DNA of 64,000 nucleotides, from contig CAYTOK010000004.1 of assembly GCA_964439595.1 (NCBI GenBank), positions 53,796 through 117,795 on the forward strand, written 5' to 3'. A program made the translations under genes and the position numbers. The notes under the pieces are model-generated. The model was not told the origin of the DNA, did no database searches, and was given only the letters and a program-made list of their open reading frames with translations. Positions within the stretch are counted from its first letter, which is position 1, and each line of letters begins with the position of its first letter. The DNA is from CAIJXB01 sp964439595 (GTDB lineage Bacteria > Chlamydiota > Chlamydiia > Chlamydiales > Rhabdochlamydiaceae). Positions 34,702 to 44,829 of this stretch are shown here, piece by piece.

Positions 34702-35999
34702 CCTTTTCCCTCCCTAACAAACTTTTGGAATTCATTCCCTCTATGCGCATAATCACGAAACATATCAAAACTAGAACACCCGGGAGATAATAATACCGAG
34801 TCTCCATCTTGAGCTAAATCTCTTGCTTTCTTAACTGCTTCCTCTAGAGAATCCACTATTGTAACATTAAAAAAAAGGGATAATTCTCCCTCTATTTTTT
34901 TAGCGGCTTCCCCAAGAACAATCATTGCTTTAACTTTATCCTTAAAAACATCCTTCCAAGGCAAATACGATGAGCCCTTATCCACCCCTCCCGCAATTAA
35001 AACAACAGGCCCCCTCATAGATAACACCGATTGTATTACAGCATCTACATTAGTTCCCTTGCTATCATCGTAATAACTAACTCCATGTATTTTAGAAATA
35101 AACTGTATTCTATGAGCCGGCTTTTCAAAAGACTCCAAAGCTACTAAAAATTCTTCTAAAGAAACGCCAAGATGGCTACAAAGAGCTAAGGCAGCTAAAG
35201 CATTTAGGCGGTCATGATCTCCAAGCTCTTCATATGCTAAGGGAAGGGAACAAAGGAAATTCCCATTTTTAAAAATAAAAAGCCCTCGGATCTGTAAAAA
35301 AGAAGAATCCTGCATCCCTATTTCATGAAAAGAAGTAGAAAAAAGTTGGGGAAATTCCTCTATTACCTTTTCAAAAACATATAGATCTCCGCCCTGAATA
35401 AGACAGTCCTGTAGCTTAGCTTTAGCTTCCGCATAAGAGTAGAAACTCTCATATCGGTCTAAATGATCGGGGGTGATATTCAAAACAACCCCAGCACTAA
35501 ATACTTTAGATTTCATCGTTTCTAGCTGGTAGGAGCTCACCTCTGCTACAACAATTTCCGCAGAGTCACCGTCTAAAAGATGCTGCGTTAAAGGAGTCCC
35601 TACATTACCTAAAGCCCTAGCTTTTTTTCCTGATGATTTTAAAATATGTTCAATAAGAAGTGTAACGGTGGTCTTCCCGTTAGTTCCTGTGATGGCTACT
35701 GCTTTACCTCTAAAATGGCGAAAAGCCAGTTCAGCTTCTCCAATAACCTCAACGTTCTTATGTAAAAAATGACGTATAAGGGGATGATTTACAGAAATCC
35801 CCGGAGACACTACCACCAAAGAAAAAGGCACGTCTAATAAAGGCTCTACCTGTGAAAAAATAGTCGTTTCTAAAAATTCTATTTCCACATCCTTAGAATC
35901 AAATCCATATACATCATAACCCAAATGCCTAAGAAAGCGTGCAGCAGACTTCCCACTCACCCCAAGACCAATTACAAGGGCTTTTTCTTTTTTTTGCAT
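34698..35999 (-). CDS. murD: UDP-MurNAc-L-alanine:D-glutamate ligase
   Basis: This 433-residue cytoplasmic ligase adds D-Glu to the stem peptide. It has an N-terminal Rossmann-type UDP-binding domain (LVIGLGVSGKSAARFLRHLG, 8-27), the ATP loop AITGTNGKTTVTLLI near 102, VAEVSSYQLET near 149, NITPDHLDRY near 173 and YYDDSKGTNVDA near 301. It overlaps the LysM gene by 4 bases and follows mraY after 9 bases. Confidence 0.94.
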   Translation of the reverse strand: MQKKEKALVIGLGVSGKSAARFLRHLGYDVYGFDSKDVEIEFLETTIFSQVEPLLDVPFSLVVVSPGISVNHPLIRHFLHKNVEVIGEAELAFRHFRGKAVAITGTNGKTTVTLLIEHILKSSGKKARALGNVGTPLTQHLLDGDSAEIVVAEVSSYQLETMKSKVFSAGVVLNITPDHLDRYESFYSYAEAKAKLQDCLIQGGDLYVFEKVIEEFPQLFSTSFHEIGMQDSSFLQIRGLFIFKNGNFLCSLPLAYEELGDHDRLNALAALALCSHLGVSLEEFLVALESFEKPAHRIQFISKIHGVSYYDDSKGTNVDAVIQSVLSMRGPVVLIAGGVDKGSSYLPWKDVFKDKVKAMIVLGEAAKKIEGELSLFFNVTIVDSLEEAVKKARDLAQDGDSVLLSPGCSSFDMFRDYAHRGNEFQKFVREGKG

Positions 36000-36008
36000 A
36001 CCTTATCT

Positions 36009-37220
36009 CTATTGCAATTTTAAAGAAATAATACCAATCATACAAAGAAGTAACGTAATAATCCAAAAACGCAAAACTACCTTGGTTTCAGGCCACCCCT
36101 TATATTCAAAATGATGGTGTAAAGGAGAGCATAAAAAAATACGACGCCCCTTACGTAGTCGATAACTGGTCACCTGCATAATAACAGAAAGAGTTTCCAT
36201 AACAAAGACCCCTCCAACTAAAGCAAAGAGAAACTCTCTTCTAAGAAGAACTGCGCTAACACCCAAAATGGCTCCTAACGCTAAAGAACCTGTATCCCCC
36301 ATAAAAACCTGCGCAGGGCTTCCATTAAACCACAAAAAGCCTAAACAAGCGCCCACTAAAGCGCAAAGATAAACTGCAATCTCTCCACTGTCTTCAATAT
36401 GTAAAATATTTAAATACCTAGAAAGCTCTGCATTATTCGAAAAAAAAGCAAAAATTGCTAGAACAAGAGCCACCATGACAAGACAACCTGCTGCAAGGCC
36501 ATCTAATCCATCAGTTAAATTGACAGCATTAGAAGACCCCGTAACAACAAAAACAACAAATACAGCAGCTAAAACAAGTCCTACACCTTGTAACACAAAA
36601 ATCGGATCTTTAATAAAAGGGAAAAAATAGATAGAAGAATATTCAGAAAGTGAAAACACCCTGCCTTTACCTTCCATAGAAGAAGAAATCATCTCTCTGG
36701 CAGATGGCACTTTTAACCAACTTAAAGAAGAGATCGCTTCATTAACAGCCGGACAAAAAAGATATAAAGCAAGTAAAGAAGCAAACAGTATCTGAAGATA
36801 AAACTTTCTCTTTCCTCTTAGGCCCTTAGAATTTTTATGTTTAATTTTCAAATAATCATCATAGGCACCAATACATCCGATCCAAACTGTCGTCAAAAAT
36901 AAAATCCACGTAAATATGGAGTGTAGATCCATCCATAAAAAAAGAGAAAGCAGCATAGAACTTAAAATAAACACCCCTCCCATCGTGGGGGTATCCTTTT
37001 TTTTTTCATGAAGCTGCGCTAACATAGGACAATCCTCTACACGAATAGACTGCCCCGTTTTAAATTCATAAAGCTTTTTAATAAATAAAGGACCTAAAAA
37101 AAGGATAAAGAAAAGAGATGTCAAGGCCGCTAGAATCATTCTAGTGGATGAGTAATAAAAAGCTGCAGGAATCTGCCAAGAAAAAGCTCTTTCCAAATAA
37201 GAAAACAGTAAAAGAAGCAT
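36009..37220 (-). CDS. mraY: Phospho-MurNAc-pentapeptide translocase
   Basis: MraY makes lipid I from UDP-MurNAc-pentapeptide and undecaprenyl phosphate. The 403-residue polytopic protein has KKDTPTMGGVFIL near 74, GAYDDYLKIKHKNSKGLRGK near 117, SNAVNLTDGLDGLAAG near 229, GFLWFNGSPAQVFMGDTGSL near 293 and the HHHFEY loop near 366. It is about 40 residues longer than usual because of an insert around 165-205. It is the first gene of the cluster; murF, its usual upstream neighbour, is absent here. Confidence 0.95.
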   Translation of the reverse strand: MLLLLFSYLERAFSWQIPAAFYYSSTRMILAALTSLFFILFLGPLFIKKLYEFKTGQSIRVEDCPMLAQLHEKKKDTPTMGGVFILSSMLLSLFLWMDLHSIFTWILFLTTVWIGCIGAYDDYLKIKHKNSKGLRGKRKFYLQILFASLLALYLFCPAVNEAISSLSWLKVPSAREMISSSMEGKGRVFSLSEYSSIYFFPFIKDPIFVLQGVGLVLAAVFVVFVVTGSSNAVNLTDGLDGLAAGCLVMVALVLAIFAFFSNNAELSRYLNILHIEDSGEIAVYLCALVGACLGFLWFNGSPAQVFMGDTGSLALGAILGVSAVLLRREFLFALVGGVFVMETLSVIMQVTSYRLRKGRRIFLCSPLHHHFEYKGWPETKVVLRFWIITLLLCMIGIISLKLQ

Positions 37221-37462
37221 AAAATTAAGGCCATGTTAAAATCCGGGTACTTCAAATCTTACTTGTTTGCACGTTAAAAATTCAAATGTTATCGAACAAA
37301 AAAATACCATCATTTTTTCACGCTACATCACACCGTTAAAAAAAATAATCACATTTAAATACCATAAGACGAAAAGCGGCACCTTTATTATTTTAATGCT
37401 GTCCGAAAAATCAATAAATAAATACAATACCCCTATTGAAATATGCAAAGCAGGTTTTTTTT

Positions 37463-38137
37463 ATGATGATTACACTAGGAGCGGGCTTGGCTGCCGGATC
37501 AGGTTATTTTCTTAGCGACGCTGTAACATACCCAATATTCCAAGCAGGGAAAGACACCCTGTACACAGAATTTAGTAAAAAAAACACTAAAGGCCCTAAC
37601 TTTGACAACATGCCTATTTTAGGAGCTGTTTTCTCTATAGGTTATGCACTGCAAACCGGATGCTACGCAATCACCTACTTATTTCTGGCAACATGTAAGT
37701 CGCAATGTTGTCTAGATGCAATCCCTCCTTTAGAAAAAGGTGTAACCCAAAATATCGAACTAGAAGATGGCACAAGAATTTCTATACAATATCCAAATAA
37801 AACAAAAATAAGCCAAGATCACACCAGTTCTGCACTCAAAGCCTTACACATAGCGCATACGGCAAATCGGGGATATTTAGGCAGGAAAACAACGCTCCTC
37901 TTTCCGGTAAGCAGCAGAAATTGGGACAAAAACGGCACAGGATTTTCTGGAGATTCATTGACGGCAATAGCCATTAGAGCTCTATCTCATAAAGAAAAAG
38001 CTAAACTCTATGGAACTCTCTGCGCCTCCAATATTGCTAATATACTAACTCTGGGCTTTTTACATTTTGCTATAGCGCAAAAAATAATTCTTATTTACCA
38101 GCTTAATGGTGGTGTTGAACACAGCAGTCAAATTTAA
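37463..38137 (+). CDS. Hypothetical membrane protein
   Basis: The start is placed at ATG 37463, eight bases after AGG; a TTG at 37436 would add nine residues. The protein (224 residues) has hydrophobic stretches at about 1-20 and 48-72, a hydrophilic middle, and a third near 190-212 (NIANILTLGFLHFAIAQKII). Paired hydrophobic stretches recall inclusion-membrane proteins of chlamydiae, but the spacing is not typical. SRNWDKNGTGFSGDSLTAIA near 155 is a distinctive stretch; I know no family. It is divergent from mraY and convergent with the nuclease-like gene. Confidence 0.5.
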   Translation: MMITLGAGLAAGSGYFLSDAVTYPIFQAGKDTLYTEFSKKNTKGPNFDNMPILGAVFSIGYALQTGCYAITYLFLATCKSQCCLDAIPPLEKGVTQNIELEDGTRISIQYPNKTKISQDHTSSALKALHIAHTANRGYLGRKTTLLFPVSSRNWDKNGTGFSGDSLTAIAIRALSHKEKAKLYGTLCASNIANILTLGFLHFAIAQKIILIYQLNGGVEHSSQI

Positions 38138-38168
38138 AAAAACAAACGTATAATTAAAAGACTCCGCG

Positions 38169-39908
38169 CTAAATAATTATCGATATACGACTACCTTCTT
38201 GCACGAAGACTTTTTTACCTTGAAATGCAATGCCAAGAGTCAAAACCTTTGCAATACCTCTACTATGTAGCTCTGCGACATAATTTTTCTCTTCAATCTG
38301 TTGCAACGCTTCTTTAGCTGTATCTTTCAAAGAAATTCCCTTTTTTGCTTTTTTAAATTCTATGACAACTCCTAATTCTTTAGAGTTTCTAGGGATAAGA
38401 CATACGTCATAGCGGCCGTACCCGCTTTCTCTATTAGACTTTACTTCATGGGTCTTTTCTAAAGTCACTAAAAGACCAAGGACAAAAGCGTGATAGACCT
38501 TTTCTGAGCCATCCTTATCAAAATCATGGTAGCTCATAGCGTTAACAATTAACTTTTGGAAGAGTTCAGAAAAAACCTCTATATTTCCCGCAGTTAACCC
38601 TCTGAGCATTTCAGATAGATCATCTCTTGGAAGAGTTCCTTCAAGCCAATTCTGGGCAAAGTCTCTATACAAAGAAAGAACTTCTTGATTAGGAATCGTC
38701 ACGCTGCGCATCGGGGAGGCCAAATCAAAATCTTTAGTGAGAGTTAAATAACCACTAAAGAAAAAAAGACTCCAGACGGCATTCTCCCTTTTTTCTAAAT
38801 CGGAAAATATAATCCCTTCTTCAATGGACTTTGTAATCGAATCACCTTGTAAAAGGCTCTCTACATCTTTTTTAAAAGAGGTATTTCCTTTCCAAATGAG
38901 CTTTTTAATAAGCTCGTTAGAACTTGTATTTATCCAGTAAGGCTGTAAAATTCCTTGGTTTGCAATACATTGAATAATCGACCAAGGATTATAAATAGCC
39001 ATGCTCCCTATTAGATACCCGTTATACCACTTTCTAATCTCTTCTATTTTATAGGGGACCTGCTGCTCTCTAAAAAGGCTCTCAACCTCTTCTTCTAAAA
39101 GACCAAATTTATCAGCGAAATCATTTCTTATAATTGTGTAGCAAGTTCCATTATTAAATCCGGAAAAAATACTTTCCTTGCTGACGCGAAGGATGCCTGT
39201 CAATACAGCTTGTTGCAGTAAGGAATTATCTTTTAGTCCATCACCGAAAAAACCACGCATGAATTCTACTATTTTATCATAGTATCCATATAAGTAGCCT
39301 GCATGAATGGGAGCATCATACTCATCTATTAAAACAATTACTTTTTGCTTGTAGTAACGCTGCAACCAAAGAATAAGATAAAAAAGGCTTTTTTCAAAAA
39401 TCCCTTTAGAGGCGGTTTTGCGTAAAATATCTAGAAAATTTGTCCTTTCCGAATCGCTTAAAACAGGCTTTTCTTCTCCTGTTTCCGTATCAATACTAGT
39501 TGCTTCTAATAAAAATTGCTGTTTTTCGAACTCGGTTGCAATGCAAATTTTCATTTTATCATAAGCATCTTCCCAAGAGCTGTGATGAACTTCTTTCAAG
39601 GTAAAAAAAATAGTAGGAAATTGCCCCCTATACTCTTGAACACCTTTTCCACCTTTATCCTCTCTCCAAGAAGACTTTGCTATCTTTAAATTCCGAAAAA
39701 GAGCTTCAGAATCTTTTTCTTTATTAGAAAAAAAATAGTAAAGCATAGAAAGATTTGTAGTTTTTCCAAAACGCCTTGGTCTCGGGATTAGAGCGACCTT
39801 AGCTCCTGATCTAATAATTTCTTCAATGAACAAGGTTTTATCTACATAAGAATAGCCTTGTTCTATAATTTCTTTAAAATCACTTAAGCCGAGCGGAAGT
39901 CTTTTCAT
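38169..39908 (-). CDS. AAA-ATPase-like / PD-(D/E)XK nuclease-like protein
   Basis: This 579-residue protein has the layout of the AAA-ATPase_like plus PDDEXK_9 family. It has PLGLSDFKEIIEQGYSYVDK (5-24), Walker A-like PRPRRFGKTTNLSML near 42, KVIVLIDEYDAPIH (Walker B) near 190, and at the C-terminus GYGRYDVCLIP near 492 with VVIEFKKAK near 512, the nuclease D and E-x-K residues. Such genes are expanded in amoeba-associated bacteria; the role (defence, mobile DNA or effector) is not settled. It is a single full-length copy here. Confidence 0.85.
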   Translation of the reverse strand: MKRLPLGLSDFKEIIEQGYSYVDKTLFIEEIIRSGAKVALIPRPRRFGKTTNLSMLYYFFSNKEKDSEALFRNLKIAKSSWREDKGGKGVQEYRGQFPTIFFTLKEVHHSSWEDAYDKMKICIATEFEKQQFLLEATSIDTETGEEKPVLSDSERTNFLDILRKTASKGIFEKSLFYLILWLQRYYKQKVIVLIDEYDAPIHAGYLYGYYDKIVEFMRGFFGDGLKDNSLLQQAVLTGILRVSKESIFSGFNNGTCYTIIRNDFADKFGLLEEEVESLFREQQVPYKIEEIRKWYNGYLIGSMAIYNPWSIIQCIANQGILQPYWINTSSNELIKKLIWKGNTSFKKDVESLLQGDSITKSIEEGIIFSDLEKRENAVWSLFFFSGYLTLTKDFDLASPMRSVTIPNQEVLSLYRDFAQNWLEGTLPRDDLSEMLRGLTAGNIEVFSELFQKLIVNAMSYHDFDKDGSEKVYHAFVLGLLVTLEKTHEVKSNRESGYGRYDVCLIPRNSKELGVVIEFKKAKKGISLKDTAKEALQQIEEKNYVAELHSRGIAKVLTLGIAFQGKKVFVQEGSRISIII

Positions 39909-40355
39909 AGATAACCTTGTTTTCTCGGAAGTATAACAAAAGCTCTCTTTTTTAAACTAGAATTTATGATTTTTGTTCTCTAATCGCGTTTCACACAATA
40001 CAAGACTTTTATTTACTCATTAATACTACAAAAAAGAGTTATCTAAAATATCGAGCAATTCATTTTTTAGCTCTTTAAGCAGACCTGCCTTGTTCATTTA
40101 ATTTTTTAATACAGGGACTTTTACACAAACTGCAGACTCAGCCTTTCTAATTTCCTCTTTTAAAGAAAGCAAAACGAAAAAGTTGTATTGTCTACTTTAC
40201 CTAAAGAATTGAAAGAAAAAATCTTAGAAATGCCTGCAGAATTACAAAGAATTCATAAAGACTTATTGATAATATTTAAAAAAAATATTACAGATAGAGT
40301 TAATAAATAGGTGAAAAAAAACACCTATATATCGACAACCAACAAGGAGGTTTTT
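39909..40355. other. 447-base gap with a short open-frame remnant
   Basis: No complete gene is supported. A 48-codon stretch without a clear start (40164-40310, plus strand) encodes a helical peptide containing LPKELKEKILEMPAELQRIH and may be the tail of a lost gene. A strong AAGGAGG site at its right end serves the next gene. Confidence 0.4.
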
Positions 40356-41549
40356 ATGAATATAAGCGCCTATAACCACCTAGAGAAATTAGAAAGAATC
40401 TGGCTACCTATCAAAGCTCCAGAAAGAAAAGAATCCCTCTATGGACTATTTACCCGCAGCCTAGGAGCTTTAATTAGAGATACATTCTTTACTCCTCTTT
40501 TTCGCAAACTCTCAAGCAAGCAACTTGCTATTTTAGAGGAAGAAGAAGCCTTCGTTGCTAATTTCTGGAAGCTGGATGCTCCGACTCACTATGAAATCCC
40601 TTATCATGATGCAATTAGAAATCATTTTACTCGAAAATATGATACCATCTCAGTCGATATAGAAGGAGAAAAGATCTCCGCCACCTGCCTTGTTATAGAA
40701 TCTAAAAAAGAAACCTTTCAAGACAACGAAAGTTTGCCTTACTACAATCTCTTTTACCTTCTTGGCAACTTATCAACTATAGACAACGATACAATGGGTA
40801 TCCACCCTTACTTAACTTCTTACTTAGAAGATCTAGAAAAAAATCCTGAAACAACCCCTCCGGCAAGGTTTATTCTCTTAAGTCAATATAACACCGTAAA
40901 AAAAGAAGCCCCAGGGACACTTTATAAGCCAGATACAATGCCTAGAGCTGGATTTATCACCGCAGAGATCATTAAAGAAATGACATCTCGCTACGGAGTG
41001 ATAAATCAAGTCATTGGTCACTCATTGGGATGCATTGTCCTAGCCTCCTCTTTAAAATACCTACTACGCGATCCCTCGGACCTTCCTAAAAACTTTCTCT
41101 TTGATAGAGGCCCTTCCTCGATTCAACAACTGAGCCGTAGAATTTTAGGAAAAACCTTTCATGTTGCTTCTTTATTTTTCTTTTTAGAAGGCGTACAAAA
41201 CTGGATGCCAAATCTTGGAGAACAGATAAACCACTTTGTAGAAGAACTGCTTCACATCAAAAAGTCACTTCCCTGTATTGTAATTTCAGGGTGTCCTAAG
41301 GAGCATATTTTTCCACAAGAAAGCAACCTATGCTTTAGTCCATTTATTCAAGAGCTTCATAAAAAAAAACAAATTGTGCTTCTTCCTTTCAGTCCTCCAA
41401 GTCAATGTATTCCTCATGACTTTCTTCACATCTCTGGAAATAACCGCTTTACTAAACATCACCTACTAGAAGGGTATAAAGACCAAAGCTTTCTACAAGA
41501 AGAAACCCTTGAAAAAGCTATTTTAAGACAGTCTCTTATACGCGTTTAG
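40356..41549 (+). CDS. Alpha/beta-hydrolase-like protein
   Basis: The start is ATG 40356, directly after AAGGAGG; an upstream GTG at 40311 is less likely. The 397-residue protein has a nucleophile elbow GHSLGCIVLASSL near 223 with Ser as the likely nucleophile, a possible acid in VISGCPKEHIFPQ near 312 and a possible base histidine in PPSQCIPHDFLHISGNNRF near 348. No family is recognised, and the N-terminal 200 residues are unusual, so it may be a chlamydia-specific lipase or esterase. No signal peptide is seen. A terminator follows. Confidence 0.6.
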   Translation: MNISAYNHLEKLERIWLPIKAPERKESLYGLFTRSLGALIRDTFFTPLFRKLSSKQLAILEEEEAFVANFWKLDAPTHYEIPYHDAIRNHFTRKYDTISVDIEGEKISATCLVIESKKETFQDNESLPYYNLFYLLGNLSTIDNDTMGIHPYLTSYLEDLEKNPETTPPARFILLSQYNTVKKEAPGTLYKPDTMPRAGFITAEIIKEMTSRYGVINQVIGHSLGCIVLASSLKYLLRDPSDLPKNFLFDRGPSSIQQLSRRILGKTFHVASLFFFLEGVQNWMPNLGEQINHFVEELLHIKKSLPCIVISGCPKEHIFPQESNLCFSPFIQELHKKKQIVLLPFSPPSQCIPHDFLHISGNNRFTKHHLLEGYKDQSFLQEETLEKAILRQSLIRV

Positions 41550-41551
41550 AT

Positions 41552-41584
41552 AAAAGGCTCCTTTCGATAAGGAGCCTTTTTAAT
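41552..41584 (+). terminator. Intrinsic terminator
   Basis: AAAAGGCTCC and GGAGCCTTTT form a 10-bp stem around an 8-9 base loop, with the T run extending into TTTTT. It ends the hydrolase transcript before the dehydrogenase gene. Confidence 0.85.
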
Positions 41585-41644
41585 TTCCCTTGTATTATAA
41601 TACCTTGCCATCAAAAATTCAATTTATAACCGGAGAAATTTCCT

Positions 41645-42628
41645 ATGCAAGCAATGGTATTAACTCAAAAAAACACCCCTCTAATCTTGCAAGAAATAGC
41701 TATTCCTTCTCCGGCAATCGGCGAAGTCCTTATCCGCATAGAAGCTTGCGGTGTTTGCAGGACAGATTTACATATTGCAGAAGGGGACCTCCCTCAAACG
41801 CACTCTCCTCTTATTTTAGGACATCAAATTGTCGGGATAGTAGAAAAAACAAGAGGATGTAAAAATAGAAAAGTAGGAGACCGTGTAGGAGTATCTTGGC
41901 TTAATAGCAGCTGTAAAAGCTGCTCTTTTTGCAAGGAGGGTAAAGAGAACCTCTGCAAAAAAGCCCAGTTTACAGGATACCATGTCCCTGGAGGTTTTGC
42001 AGAGTATACCACCTGTAAAGAAGACTACACCTTTACTTTACATTCTCAAGAAGAAGCCACAAACCTGGCTCCTCTTCTTTGTGCAGGACTTATTGGATTT
42101 AGAGCTTATAAAAAACTAAGAGAAAAAAAAATATTAGGTTTTTATGGTTTTGGTTCTTCTGCGCACTTATTACTGCAGATCGCAAAACACGAAAATAAAG
42201 AAATCTACGTCTTCACTAAAAAAGGAGACCTTGAAGGACAACTTTTAGCTAAAAAAATGGGAGCTATCTGGGCTGGAAGCTCAGAAGAAAAACCTCCTAC
42301 TTTTTTAGATGGTTCCATAATCTTTGCCCCTGCAGGAGAGCTCATCCCTACAGCTCTCCATTCTTTAGAAAGAGGGGGGAAATGCATTTGCGCAGGGATC
42401 CATATGACCGATATCCCGTCTTTTGCGTATGAGGACCTCTTTTTTGAAAAAAGCCTCTCTTCCGTATCTCATCTAACCATACAAGATGGTAAAGATTTTT
42501 TCTCTTTTATTAAAAAACACCCTATCCATCCTATAACAAACATCTATCCACTTCATCAAGCTAATGAAGCGCTCCTTGCTATAAAAAATGGCACAGTTAA
42601 GGGCTCTACTGTCTTAAAGATAAGCTAA
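41645..42628 (+). CDS. Zinc-dependent alcohol dehydrogenase
   Basis: This 327-residue MDR protein has the catalytic zinc site (GVCRTDLHIAEGDLP near 36, GHQIVG near 59), the structural zinc cysteines in CKSCSFCKEGKENLC (about 90-104), and a Rossmann-like GFYGFGSSAHLLL near 163. The YHVPGGFAEY loop near 112 is typical of bacterial ADHs that act on short-chain or cinnamyl-type alcohols. The substrate is not predictable. It is convergent with sucD (4-base overlap). Confidence 0.87.
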   Translation: MQAMVLTQKNTPLILQEIAIPSPAIGEVLIRIEACGVCRTDLHIAEGDLPQTHSPLILGHQIVGIVEKTRGCKNRKVGDRVGVSWLNSSCKSCSFCKEGKENLCKKAQFTGYHVPGGFAEYTTCKEDYTFTLHSQEEATNLAPLLCAGLIGFRAYKKLREKKILGFYGFGSSAHLLLQIAKHENKEIYVFTKKGDLEGQLLAKKMGAIWAGSSEEKPPTFLDGSIIFAPAGELIPTALHSLERGGKCICAGIHMTDIPSFAYEDLFFEKSLSSVSHLTIQDGKDFFSFIKKHPIHPITNIYPLHQANEALLAIKNGTVKGSTVLKIS

Positions 42629-43500
42629 CGTCCCATTGCTTTTTGCATAACTAAGCCCATATCAGCAGGAGATTCTGCTATAAAAACGCCAACTTTTCTA
42701 AGGGCCTCAATTTTATCTATCGCAGCCCCTTTCCCTCCCGATATAATAGCTCCGGCATGACCCATCCTTCTTCCCGGAGGTGCTGTTTTGCCTGCAATAA
42801 AGGCAGCAACAGGTTTACTGCAGTGCTTACCTATCCACTCAGCTGCCTGCTCTTCTGCGCTACCGCCTATCTCTCCAATAAATAAAATCCCCTCTGTCTG
42901 AGGATCTTTTTCAAAGAGTTCTAATACATCTATAAAATGGGTGCCATTTAAAGGATCTCCTCCAATACCTACACAAGTAGACTGACCAAGCCCTATATTT
43001 GTTGTCTGCCATACAGCTTCATAAGTTAGCGTTCCCGATCTAGAGACAATCCCTATTTTGCCAGGCATATGGATGTATCCCGGCATAATACCAATTTTAC
43101 ATTCTCCTGGAGTGATAACCCCGGGACAGTTAGGACCCACAAGTCTGCTTGTTGTGCTAAGACGCATTACCCTGCTCACCTCAAGCATATCTCTTACAGG
43201 AATCCCTTCTGTAATACAAATAATCAAAGGGATTTTCGCATCTTCAGCTTCTAAAATAGCATCTGCTGCAAAGGGTGCAGGAACAAAAATAACAGTGGCA
43301 TCGCATCCTGTAACTTTTTTTGCTTCATGTACAGTATCAAATACAGGGAGGCCTAGAATTTCCTGCCCTCCCTTACCCGGAGTTACTCCTCCCACAAACT
43401 GCGAACCATAAGCTATACCCTGCTCAGTATGGTACTTACCCGCCTTACCCGAAATACCTTGAGTAATTACTTTTGTGTTTTTATTAATTAAAATGGCCAT
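42625..43500 (-). CDS. sucD: Succinyl-CoA synthetase alpha subunit
   Basis: From ATG 43500 the protein has 291 residues, the usual length; a longer upstream frame is not needed. It has the CoA-binding TQGISGKAGKYHTEQ (11-25), VGPNCPGVITPGECKIGIMP near 119, and the phosphohistidine loop GRRMGHAGAIISGGKGAA near 240. With SucC it makes ATP or GTP from succinyl-CoA. It starts one base after the sucC stop. Confidence 0.95.
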   Translation of the reverse strand: MAILINKNTKVITQGISGKAGKYHTEQGIAYGSQFVGGVTPGKGGQEILGLPVFDTVHEAKKVTGCDATVIFVPAPFAADAILEAEDAKIPLIICITEGIPVRDMLEVSRVMRLSTTSRLVGPNCPGVITPGECKIGIMPGYIHMPGKIGIVSRSGTLTYEAVWQTTNIGLGQSTCVGIGGDPLNGTHFIDVLELFEKDPQTEGILFIGEIGGSAEEQAAEWIGKHCSKPVAAFIAGKTAPPGRRMGHAGAIISGGKGAAIDKIEALRKVGVFIAESPADMGLVMQKAMGR

Positions 43501-43501
43501 A

Positions 43502-44674
43502 CTATATTTCCCCCTTGTTAAAAAGCACACTAGTTGCTTTTTGTGCAGCCTCTGCAAGGCCGTCTGCTGTTATAATAGCCAATTTAGATTCTTTTAAAAG
43601 ACGTCTTCCCTCTACCACATTTGTACCTTCCATGCGCACAACAAGAGGAATTAGCATATCCAGCTCTTGAGCTGCGGCAATAATTCCTTCAGCAAGTACA
43701 GCGCAGTCCATAATGCCCCCAAAGATATTCACTAAAATAGCTTTTACCTTAGGGTCCTCTAAAATAATTTTAAATCCAGCAGCCACTTTTTCTTTCGTAG
43801 CGCTGCCTCCTACATCTAAAAAATTAGCAGGTTTGCCTTTATTATAATGGATGAGATCCATGGTAGCCATAGCAAGTCCAGCTCCATTGACCATGCATCC
43901 AATATTCCCATCCATAGCTACATAAGCAAGATCAAATTCTTTTGCTTCTACTTCTCCTTGAGACATCTGAGACGGGTCATAAAAAGAAGCTATTTTAGGT
44001 TGTCTAAAAAGGGCGTTGTCATCAACGCTTAATTTAGCATCTAGAGCCCATAGCTCTCCTTTAGATTCTACTAAGGGGTTAATCTCTAAAAGAGAAGCGT
44101 CTGTTTCTATAAAAGCCTTAGCTACTGCTTTAGCCATTTTCATCCCAGACTTAGCTAATTCTCCTTTCCAGCCCATAAAGCCCGCAAGGCGCACTAAGTG
44201 AAAAGTCCTTACTTCTCCGGAAAGCTCTATAGGAACTCGTAAAATTTTTTCCGGATATTTATGGGCAATCTCTTCAATATCCATCCCTCCCTCGGGAGAA
44301 GCTATTAGAATAGGAACCCCATTTTCTCTATCTATAGCTGCGCCTAAATAATACTCTTTTTCAATAGGAAGAGGCTGTGAAAGTAAAATTTTATGAGCAA
44401 TAACCCCTTCAGGTCCTGTCTGGTTATTTACCATCTTCATACCGATAAGCTGATCTGCTAAAAAAAGGATTTCTTGAGGGTTTTTAGCAAACTTTACGCC
44501 ACCAGCCTTCCCCCTACCACCCGCATGCACCTGTATTTTCAAAACAGCTTCTTGCAAGTTTAGCTTTTCCATGACCGCTTTAACTTCATCTAAAGAAGAA
44601 GCTACTCCAAATGGTGGAACCGCTACTGCATAAGAAAGTAAAATCTCTTTTGCCTGATATTCATGTATATTCAT
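43502..44674 (-). CDS. sucC: Succinyl-CoA synthetase beta subunit
   Basis: This 390-residue ATP-grasp subunit begins MNIHEYQAKEILLSYAVAVP. It has VHAGGRGKAGGVK near 48, LEINPLVESKGELWALDAKL near 196, NGAGLAMATMD near 260, NFLDVGGSATKEKV near 278 and VNIFGGIMDC near 304. It is upstream of sucD in the same transcript and divergent from ftsY, an order also known from Chlamydia. Confidence 0.95.
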   Translation of the reverse strand: MNIHEYQAKEILLSYAVAVPPFGVASSLDEVKAVMEKLNLQEAVLKIQVHAGGRGKAGGVKFAKNPQEILFLADQLIGMKMVNNQTGPEGVIAHKILLSQPLPIEKEYYLGAAIDRENGVPILIASPEGGMDIEEIAHKYPEKILRVPIELSGEVRTFHLVRLAGFMGWKGELAKSGMKMAKAVAKAFIETDASLLEINPLVESKGELWALDAKLSVDDNALFRQPKIASFYDPSQMSQGEVEAKEFDLAYVAMDGNIGCMVNGAGLAMATMDLIHYNKGKPANFLDVGGSATKEKVAAGFKIILEDPKVKAILVNIFGGIMDCAVLAEGIIAAAQELDMLIPLVVRMEGTNVVEGRRLLKESKLAIITADGLAEAAQKATSVLFNKGEI

Positions 44675-44829
44675 CCCAAATCCTCTATTTCTCTTTTAAT
44701 ATCCTTATGAGACAATGACCTTTTTTGAGCAATTCAAAATTTCATTTGTTAAAAATAAAAAATACAATCTTCTATTTAATTCTTACCTATGTAAAACTCT
44801 CTAGTTTGCAAACAACCCCCTTTTTCACT

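Noticed and set aside
39990..40130. Short minus-strand frame containing a 23-codon peptide in the gap
   Set aside because: Too short, without a ribosome site or recognised likeness.
43058..43411. 117-codon plus-strand frame inside sucD
   Set aside because: A shadow of the conserved sucD gene on the other strand.
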